From JAVBQO01 sp031548885 (GTDB lineage Bacteria > Patescibacteriota > Saccharimonadia > Saccharimonadales > Saccharimonadaceae), in the NCBI GenBank assembly GCA_031548885.1, contig JAVBQO010000004.1, positions 36,430 through 100,429 on the forward strand: 64,000 bases of DNA. The letters are read 5' to 3'. Below are positions 58,909 through 64,000 of the stretch, one piece after another. Position 1 is the stretch's first letter; every line of letters begins with the position of its first letter. Made by a program: the position numbers and the translations under genes. Below the pieces are notes generated by a model, which was not told the DNA's origin, did no database searches, and worked only from the letters and a program-made list of their open reading frames with translations.

Positions 58909-59070
58909 CTAAAACAATATACGTCCGCTGTTGTTATCTCTGATGGAATTCGTGTTTAGCTTTATACTTTCTTCGCTATCATCAATAGATTGCAACAATT
59001 CCAATAATTCAATTAACGCATCGTCCTCGTGCGCTGCAATTGTGTCATTGGCCTCGTTGCTGTCATTCAT
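58909..59070 (-). CDS. Acidic 53-residue protein upstream of the integrase
   Basis: MNDSNEANDTIAAHEDDALI is followed by a leucine-rich helix (ELLELLQSIDDSEES). The charge is strongly negative. The ATG is preceded by GGGGG a few bases upstream, and the stop is 20 bp from the integrase start, so they form one unit. Recombination directionality factors of serine integrases are small and diverse and sit in this position, but acidic composition is equally compatible with an anti-repressor or a DNA mimic. Function unproven. Confidence 0.5.
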   Translation of the reverse strand: MNDSNEANDTIAAHEDDALIELLELLQSIDDSEESIKLNTNSIRDNNSGRILF

Positions 59071-59126
59071 CTACCCCCATTCTTAACTAGGGATTTCCCA
59101 TACCAAACACAAATGTTATGAGAAAG

Positions 59127-60269
59127 TTATAAGAAAAATCGGTAGGTATTCTTGCTGCCGGAAACCTTGCGAATATGGTTTTTGCCAGATTCGGCTTTGC
59201 CTAATTCCTTGTTTAACGAAGATATGCGGCTCTGTATCGTTTTGGGATCGTAGGATGTTTCGCGATTCATGTCGATCGCTTCTACGATTTTATCGTAACT
59301 CAGTTCGTACCTTTTGGCTTTCGCAAAAGCGACCATCAAACTCAGTAGCTGCGGACTGTGCAAATCGAGCAGTCTGCCGTTCTTGTATAACTGATTTTCA
59401 TTAACGATGGAGAATTCGCCTAACCCCAGCTTTTGTATCGGCACGGAAACTATGCCCTGTTGCGAAATATTAACATGCGTATGAAGCGTCCTAAGCGCCG
59501 ATAACAGTGTTTTAGAGCTAAAGGCGAGTACTTGTGTGTCGAACATGATGTCTGTCAGAAAAACATCAGCTTCATTGATCGGCTTGTCGTCATACTTTGC
59601 TAGCCTGTAACCTTGAATGTAGAGCTCGTCACAATAGCTTGCCGGTGCAACATCTTTCGCAACAATGAGGTTGTAATACTTGGATAGTTCGCGGTACGCT
59701 TCTTCGAATTTGTTATTTTCAGAATCGTTATCAAGCTGCGACGCTTTGCGATACTGCACAATGGATAGAACGCCAATAAATATTTCCGGATAATCTTGAG
59801 CGTCAGATGGTTTCGGATCTTGGAAATATTGCATGTATGCATCCCACTTTTCGCAAGCATTTCGTTCAGCAAGTTGAAGTGTGAAATCACAGAGAGCGAT
59901 TTCTAGTTGCGATAGAAGCTCGTCAGTATCAGACAATATCCCATCATCAAGAGAGAGCAGAGTAGTTCGGCTTTTTTCACTGAGCGAGATGATTTTAAGT
60001 TGGATTGTTCTGCGAATATTTGGCAATTCAGAGTCGGCCAGAAGCCTATCCATAAATATCTGCGAATCACTCATTATTTCATCAAAAGACGGTTTGTCGG
60101 ATTGCGAAGCTTGCTCGATAGACTCATCGAGTTGCCTACGAATTTCAGGATCTGCGAAGAGCTTTTCGGTATATGCGGACAAAAGCGTCAAGAAAATAAC
60201 AGTGGTCTGTGCCGTATTTATCTTTTCATACAACGCATCGAGTCGATCAACTAATCCGCCAGATATCAT
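59127..60269 (-). CDS. Helical protein with a C-terminal winged-helix DNA-binding domain
   Basis: 380 residues. The last 90 resemble an OmpR/PhoB-type winged helix: NGRLLDLHSPQLLSLMVAFAKAKRYELSYDKIVEAI, then DPKTIQSRISSLNKELGK (recognition helix) and a wing (NHIRKVSGSKNTYRF). The first 280 residues are mostly helical with no receiver domain. It may be the island's regulator. Leaderless (TAGAAT, 6 nt). Unlike the integrase, it contains several TTGCGAAA copies, so it has either been long resident or came from a related genome. Confidence 0.7.
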   Translation of the reverse strand: MISGGLVDRLDALYEKINTAQTTVIFLTLLSAYTEKLFADPEIRRQLDESIEQASQSDKPSFDEIMSDSQIFMDRLLADSELPNIRRTIQLKIISLSEKSRTTLLSLDDGILSDTDELLSQLEIALCDFTLQLAERNACEKWDAYMQYFQDPKPSDAQDYPEIFIGVLSIVQYRKASQLDNDSENNKFEEAYRELSKYYNLIVAKDVAPASYCDELYIQGYRLAKYDDKPINEADVFLTDIMFDTQVLAFSSKTLLSALRTLHTHVNISQQGIVSVPIQKLGLGEFSIVNENQLYKNGRLLDLHSPQLLSLMVAFAKAKRYELSYDKIVEAIDMNRETSYDPKTIQSRISSLNKELGKAESGKNHIRKVSGSKNTYRFFL

Positions 60270-60652
60270 GTAGTTATTCTATCAGTTTGCGAAACACTTT
60301 ATCGCCAAAATATTCGATTCTCAGTCTACTACTCAAAAATAATTTATGAAAACTTTTAAAAATAAACTACTACCTGCTCGCTTTTTCCACTAAATATCGG
60401 CTAATCTCATTCCTACGGTTGTATGCGAAAAAAGTTTACATCCCAGTCTTGCAGTAGATGAACGTTTTTTGCGGTATAGACAGGGGTTATTTAGCTTTTA
60501 CACATATCAAATTTATAAAGTCCGTACGGCCACATCTAAAGTTATAATTTATTAGTACTTTCAAGGCGTACTACTCAAAACGCCAATATCAGAAATTGCT
60601 TAGGTGCACTATCAGTCATATGTAACGGGGTGCTCTCCGCCGGGTTGCTATT
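60270..60652. other. Gene-free AT-rich region with short direct repeats
   Basis: No convincing gene is present. The 12-mer TACTACTCAAAA occurs at 60327-60338 and 60569-60580. The second copy sits in the loop of a small hairpin GGCGT/ACGCC (about 60565-60584). ACTACTAC also occurs near 60367. These may be binding sites for the winged-helix protein encoded next to them. Confidence 0.4.
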
Positions 60653-61255
60653 CTACCGACTATATACGCAGCCAAAACTCGTATCGCAGTAAAGTCTCGT
60701 TGGTGTGGTGATTTGCTGTAATGATTCTATCTTGATTTGTGGAACGCCTTCGTATGAACTGATGACGCCACTGACCGCAATCTGCTTGCCCAGGTAGTTC
60801 TCTTGGGCGTACTCAAAACTTACTAGGTTAGGGTTGAAGATTGGCGCAACAAAGCGTGATTCGTAACCTTTCTTTTCATTTAGAAAAGTGTAACCTTTTT
60901 CCGTGCGATATAAATAGCCAACAGAGTAAACGACACACATATCTTTGCCTATGTTTTGCGCCGCCTCCTCGACGTTCAGGCATATCGAGCCACTGTTTTT
61001 GCCGCTTTGGACAGCGGCGTCGCGTTTCGCAAGCGATTCGCGTTCGCTTTGCATCCACGCATCGTATTCTTCCTGGTCTAGTTCGCGCTGTGTTTTGTCT
61101 CTGCATTTTTGGTCTGCGTATGAGTAGGATTGTTTTGCCGTGCAATCTTCGGGGTTTTGTTTGGTGGCGTTTGATATGACTGCAATTCCAATTGCAAACA
61201 CGACTACCCCGGCTGCACATCTGGCGATAAATGATGGTGTAAATATCTTGCGCAT
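60653..61255 (-). CDS. Membrane-anchored protein with an OB-like domain
   Basis: 200 residues: an N-terminal membrane helix (9-28), a charged helical linker (about 45-85), then a beta-rich domain (NIGKDMCVVYSVGYLYRTEKGYTFL through LGKQIAVSGVISSYEGVPQIKIESLQQI) that looks like an OB fold of the type found in nucleic-acid-binding or nuclease-associated proteins. It ends with paired cysteines (LYCDTSFGCVYSR). It is the last gene of a four-gene operon, starting 3 bp after the upstream stop codon. Family not identified. Confidence 0.6.
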   Translation of the reverse strand: MRKIFTPSFIARCAAGVVVFAIGIAVISNATKQNPEDCTAKQSYSYADQKCRDKTQRELDQEEYDAWMQSERESLAKRDAAVQSGKNSGSICLNVEEAAQNIGKDMCVVYSVGYLYRTEKGYTFLNEKKGYESRFVAPIFNPNLVSFEYAQENYLGKQIAVSGVISSYEGVPQIKIESLQQITTPTRLYCDTSFGCVYSR

Positions 61256-61258
61256 ATT

Positions 61259-61621
61259 CTATCTTTCGCGCAGGCCAATCGATTCCAGAATTCTATTCCA
61301 TTTCGCGCCAAACGACAGATCGCTGAATTCTTTGCAACCCGATCCATAATCTACAACGTTCTTTTTTGCATATATAAAGATATCGGCATTGGCGTCGCGC
61401 AAAAGTGGCGTAGGGCTGTCATTCTCTTGTCTGCCCAGTACTTGACCCTTTTCATCGACCGCGTTATCGCGAAATTCGATAGTGGCATTTTTCGTGCAGT
61501 ATATATTTTGGTTCAATTTCATCAGATTAGTGACCACAACAATCGCTAGTGTGCCAACGATCAATACGATTACGATCGTAGCGATGATTCCTTCGCGCCG
61601 CTCTTTGTGGTTTTCGTTCAT
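61259..61621 (-). CDS. Small single-pass membrane protein, 120 aa
   Basis: A charged N-terminus (MNENHKERREG) precedes one helix (IIATIVIVLIVGTLAIVVV, 12-30) and a soluble extracellular domain with two cysteines (IYCTKNA and GSGCKEF). I recognise no family. A GGAATT element precedes the ATG. It is the third gene of the membrane operon, with 22 bp to the gene before and 3 bp to the gene after. Confidence 0.6.
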   Translation of the reverse strand: MNENHKERREGIIATIVIVLIVGTLAIVVVTNLMKLNQNIYCTKNATIEFRDNAVDEKGQVLGRQENDSPTPLLRDANADIFIYAKKNVVDYGSGCKEFSDLSFGAKWNRILESIGLRER

Positions 61622-61643
61622 TTTGTAATTCCTTTTTTACGAT

Positions 61644-61964
61644 TTATTGCTGCATTAACATAAAAGTACTAATAATAAAAACCGCTCCAAGCGAAACAAA
61701 AAACGTGGTTAACGAATAGTTTTTGAATGCCTCATAGCAAAGTTTTGATTTCTCTGGATCATCTTGATTTTTGTTTTGTACAAGTAGCCGGCGAAGTTGC
61801 AGAATCACTACGACCAATACAAGCACGCCGCCAGTTACGCCAATTCCGATACCATACCCTTGAAAATCTTCGACACTGGCGTCGCCACGATACATCTTGT
61901 TAAATAACAGTTTCGTAAACACGAGCGAAGTTATGAGTGAAATAATCCCTATTGCATACCACAT
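61644..61964 (-). CDS. Three-helix membrane protein, 106 aa
   Basis: Hydrophobic helices at about 3-21, 40-60 and 83-103 are separated by charged loops (YRGDASVEDFQG and VQNKNQDDPEKSK). I recognise no family, although three-helix proteins of this size are common in integrative elements and secretion clusters. It begins 5 bp after the stop of the first operon gene. Confidence 0.55.
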   Translation of the reverse strand: MWYAIGIISLITSLVFTKLLFNKMYRGDASVEDFQGYGIGIGVTGGVLVLVVVILQLRRLLVQNKNQDDPEKSKLCYEAFKNYSLTTFFVSLGAVFIISTFMLMQQ

Positions 61965-61969
61965 GGCGA

Positions 61970-62383
61970 CTACTCTTTGCCCAATTCGTTTTTAATGTGA
62001 ATCTTGGGCAAGTTATCGTCGTCCGTTGGCTTTTTGTCCGATACTAGCAAGACTATCCCGATAGCCATACAGGGAACGAATGCAAAGACACTCAAGACAC
62101 CGATAGCATATAGAATTATATTCGCAACGTTTCCCGATACCGACGTAGAGGTCGAATCGGTGGTTTCGGTTGGGTAGCACGATTCATCCAAGGCAGAGGA
62201 TAGGCCGCCACTACTACACTGTGGTGATACGCTTTGCGAATAGGTCGTTTGATTCGATCCGCTTGTGTCGCCAGACTGCCAATTCACTATCATGTAAAGC
62301 ATGATGCTGACTATCGCGCACGCTGCGGGAATTGTCATTAATAATATTGCCGCTTTTCGCCTTGTGCTTCCTGTCGTCGCCAT
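61970..62383 (-). CDS. Two-helix membrane protein, 137 aa
   Basis: The start at 62383 (MATTGSTRRKAAILLMTIPA) is fixed by GGAGG four bases upstream. A longer frame to 62548 would run through a leader hairpin. Helices lie at about 11-31 and 90-115, with a Ser/Thr/Gln-rich extracellular loop containing two cysteines (SPQCSSGG and DESCYPTE) and an acidic cytoplasmic tail. It is the first gene of the operon, preceded by a terminator-like structure. No family recognised. Confidence 0.55.
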   Translation of the reverse strand: MATTGSTRRKAAILLMTIPAACAIVSIMLYMIVNWQSGDTSGSNQTTYSQSVSPQCSSGGLSSALDESCYPTETTDSTSTSVSGNVANIILYAIGVLSVFAFVPCMAIGIVLLVSDKKPTDDDNLPKIHIKNELGKE

Positions 62384-62421
62384 TTTTCCTCCGTTCGGTT
62401 TGATTGTATATAGCGACAAAC

Positions 62422-62510
62422 AAAAAACTCGCCGCCAGCGATAGCCGAAGCCACCTACAAACCTTTCGGAATGCAACTGTACTGAAAACAGAACTCTGAC
62501 GACGAGTTTT
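62422..62510 (-). promoter_or_regulatory. Terminator-like attenuator before the membrane operon
   Basis: On the minus strand AAAACTCG (62510-62503) pairs with CGAGTTTT (62431-62424), closing a 71-nt structured loop and followed by a run of six T (62427-62422). It lies between possible -10 boxes near 62520-62600 and the first operon gene at 62383, the position of an attenuator. Confidence 0.5.
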
Positions 62511-62848
62511 ATATTTTCAGTACAGATTTTATTCGACCATGCCAGCAAGCTAGTTTAGGTCTCGTCGCTATAAAACGACTTATTCTAATTATAATCCAAG
62601 CTGGGCGTAATACGAAAACGACACTATCATCAAAAATAATCGTGTCGTATTTTGGAAAAACTGAATGTGTTCTAATATGTTTTTTAACAGGGGTGGAGTT
62701 ATTTTACTTGAAGCCTTGACATCGTGATATTGGAATTGCAAAATGACTCACCTCTGTTAACCATGTCGCGCAACGTAGATTGTGCGACGTAACCAAAGTA
62801 TGTTGTATTAAATTGAATGTGAATTGATTATCTTTTATAATTCTGCTT
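62511..62848. other. Regulatory region rich in inverted repeats
   Basis: There is no gene. It separates the minus-strand operon from the plus-strand gene at 62849. It contains an imperfect inverted repeat of about 21 bp (62684-62705 with 62740-62760, core TTAACAGGGGTGGAGT), and a hairpin GTCGCGCAA/TTGTGCGAC (62765-62788, one mismatch). A CGACAC/GTGTCG pair lies near 62617-62645, and the TATAAT of the next gene at 62836-62841. It may also hold operators for the island. Confidence 0.5.
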
Positions 62849-63607
62849 ATGACGAGCGAGGAAGAGCAATTTTTGAAATCATATAGGGCATCTCAAAAAG
62901 AATGTCAGTCACACCCAGGAGCAGTTGCTTCGCGTGAGTGGTCGAACCTTGATCTAGTATGGCGAGGGGTGTACTGGGGTAACTGCAGAGCCATTGACTC
63001 TTTGTGCAGCCACGGAAAGGAAGACCAAGGGTTTATAGATAACTTAGTGTCAAATATGGGGCGGGTGCAACATGATAATTCAAATTACGAGTTACCTGCA
63101 ATGATGCTTCATAACTTTGCTTCAGCTGCAGCAACGCTTGTAGACCACACGAGGAACCTTATGAAGAAACAGGACAATAAGGATCTGGTAGATGAATATG
63201 CGCACAAAGTAAAAGATTTGGGCAAAATAGAGCACATTGTTTTTGTTAAGAATTTACGCAATTATTTTTTACACAGCGATGTTCCCAGCTTGGCGATTAC
63301 ACTCAATATTGTTCGAGATGCAGACGGTAACGATTTAGAGACTGTCGATTTTTCTCTAGGAGTTGATGACGACATGCTTAATTGGGACGGTTGGCACGTT
63401 AATGCAAGGTCATTCTTGACGAAGCAAATGAAGCAACCAAATTCAAAGATGAATTTGCAGGATTTAGTACGAATGCACCGAGAGGACATAGATAAACTTT
63501 ATCACTGGTTACATAGGGAATATATGACGGTTCATAAGGATGCGATAGGCGAAGCTAACAATCTCATCATAGAGCACAACAGAAAAATGAGAGATCATGC
63601 GTTTTGA
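62849..63607 (+). CDS. Putative HEPN-like protein, 252 aa
   Basis: A mostly helical, soluble protein. VKNLRNYFLHSDVP near 133-146 contains RNYFLH, an Rx4H motif as in HEPN ribonucleases, following a helix with polar residues. A second helix pair (MLHNFASAAATLVDHTRNLMKK) precedes it. HEPN proteins often act as toxins or defence RNases. No antitoxin-like gene is adjacent. Leaderless (TATAAT, 7 nt). There is no TTGCGAAA, and it has an AT-rich, AGG/ATA-containing codon pattern, so it belongs with the acquired island. The call rests on one short motif. Confidence 0.45.
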   Translation: MTSEEEQFLKSYRASQKECQSHPGAVASREWSNLDLVWRGVYWGNCRAIDSLCSHGKEDQGFIDNLVSNMGRVQHDNSNYELPAMMLHNFASAAATLVDHTRNLMKKQDNKDLVDEYAHKVKDLGKIEHIVFVKNLRNYFLHSDVPSLAITLNIVRDADGNDLETVDFSLGVDDDMLNWDGWHVNARSFLTKQMKQPNSKMNLQDLVRMHREDIDKLYHWLHREYMTVHKDAIGEANNLIIEHNRKMRDHAF

Positions 63608-63718
63608 ATGAGTCTTGGTTGGTTCAATGCATCCTTCCTTGTAATTATATTAGTAGATATACAGATTGAAATATCGTATCGGATCTATGCTCGTATTGCG
63701 AATTTTCCAATCTATATC

Positions 63719-63748
63719 TTGGTGATTTATCAACCAATCGGCTATAAT
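63719..63748 (+). promoter_or_regulatory. Possible promoter before the long hairpin
   Basis: TTGGTG (63719-63724) and TATAAT (63743-63748) are 18 bp apart. RNA starting near 63755 would run straight into the hairpin at 63784 with no reading frame between, so it would be a short structured RNA. Confidence 0.5.
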
Positions 63749-63783
63749 GCAAAAAGGTTCAGCATCGCGTGATGTTGGCGCAC

Positions 63784-63848
63784 CACGAACTGCGAAATTT
63801 CATTTTGCCCGCCGGAACGGCGGACAAAATGAAATTTCGCAGTTCGTG
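63784..63848. repeat. 65-bp near-perfect hairpin
   Basis: Arms 63784-63814 and 63818-63848 are inverted copies with one mismatch and a 3-nt GAA loop. The stem contains CTGCGAAATTTC and its complement, close to but not equal to the genome octamer. No T run follows, so it is not a standard terminator. The surrounding 63608-64000 has no complete gene. Confidence 0.8.
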
Positions 63849-63982
63849 CCGTTTATACAACGAACCTATTTTAGCATGAAAAGTTGAAAAGTAAGTTGTG
63901 CCGCGTTCGCGAAGCGGACTGAAACCAAAATTTACCACGATTTTAATTTGGCGACTGCGTCGCCGATCCCCCCCGATTTTTT

Positions 63983-64000
63983 TATAATTATGAGTGGAAA
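63983..64000 (+). promoter_or_regulatory. -10 box and probable gene start at the window edge
   Basis: TATAAT (63983-63988) is followed after 5 nt by GTG (63994), and an ATG starts at 63990. The pattern matches the leaderless genes elsewhere, so a gene probably begins here and continues outside the window. Confidence 0.45.

Larger units (their letters stand above)
57299..63785. mobile_element. Integrated element at tRNA-Leu(CAG)
   Basis: The left boundary is the serine recombinase gene overlapping the tRNA 3' end. Genes inside have mostly unrecognised products, divergent codon use and many inverted repeats. The right boundary is not proven. GCGCACCA, the last eight bases of the tRNA, recurs at 63778-63785, and a weak tRNA T-arm-like GGTTCA lies just before it, but eight bases can match by chance. 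Confidence 0.55.

Noticed and set aside
63778..63785. GCGCACCA as the right attachment site of the island
   Set aside because: Only eight bases match the tRNA end, with roughly a one in ten chance of random occurrence in 6.5 kb. It is kept as a hint, not as a called att site.
1..64000. UGA recoding to glycine, as in some other Patescibacteria
   Set aside because: Many intact genes end in TGA at the family's normal length, and no in-frame UGA replaces a conserved Gly or Trp.
1..64000. CRISPR arrays, insertion sequences or rRNA genes
   Set aside because: No regularly spaced repeats, no transposase-like protein and no rRNA-like sequence were seen.

Overview
The window looks like the chromosome of a small-genome Patescibacterium, most probably Candidatus Saccharibacteria (TM7). 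This is inferred from gene content and style, because no rRNA is present. The evidence is dense single-copy housekeeping genes, shortened AlaRS and UvrC, an FtsA-like gene coupled to a baseplate-J-like membrane protein, few biosynthetic genes, the standard genetic code (UGA acts as stop), and intermediate GC. Two genome-wide habits stand out. First, at least 26 genes have a -10 hexamer ending only 6-8 nt before the start codon, which implies leaderless mRNAs. Second, the octamer TTGCGAAA (or its complement) occurs about 95 times by eye count where about 2 are expected. It falls in every reading frame and in some hairpins, like a DNA uptake sequence.

Layout. 1-2.0 kb: partial zinc acylase, GNAT-like protein, TrpR-like regulator, laccase-domain protein. 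2.0-9.7 kb: secreted RCC1 propeller protein, metG, tatD, two unknowns, then a sulfur-transfer run (cysteine desulfurase, DUF218, mnmA). 9.7-17.9 kb: small odd gene, alaS, FtsA-like, baseplate-J-like, ruvX, mltG, LysM-CHAP hydrolase. This is a cell-envelope/division cluster. 17.9-24 kb: obgE, exonuclease I, frameshifted NADAR gene, uvrA. 24-34.9 kb: two small unknowns with structured leaders, dedA, bL25, ABC exporter, gpsA, uvrC, pepP, holin-like, secG, anchored peptide-binding protein. 35.2-37.5 kb: a restriction-modification pair with a circularly permuted cytosine methyltransferase. 37.5-45.2 kb: tRNA-Leu and tRNA-Val, superoxide dismutase, deaminase-like protein, typA, ZIP transporter, trehalase, M16-like protein and small transcripts. 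45.2-57.2 kb: gpmA, 2-hydroxyacid dehydrogenase and eno (lower glycolysis and fermentation), two tandem CDP-alcohol phosphotransferase-like genes, rarA, peptidase E, ddl, slipin, Nudix, an unusual tRNA-Gly and a FAD-linked oxidase.

57.3-63.8 kb is an accessory island. A large serine recombinase gene runs into the 3' end of tRNA-Leu(CAG). Behind it lie a 53-residue acidic protein, a winged-helix regulator, a four-gene operon of small membrane proteins (one with an OB-like domain), a leader-like structured segment, a HEPN-like gene and a 65-bp near-perfect hairpin.

Working together, the genes describe a fermentative, peptide- and sugar-scavenging cell with oxygen defence, its own murein remodelling and SOS-independent repair (UvrA/UvrC, RarA, RuvX, ExoI). 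The RM pair and the island appear acquired. They are poor or patchy in the octamer, and the RM genes have different codon use.
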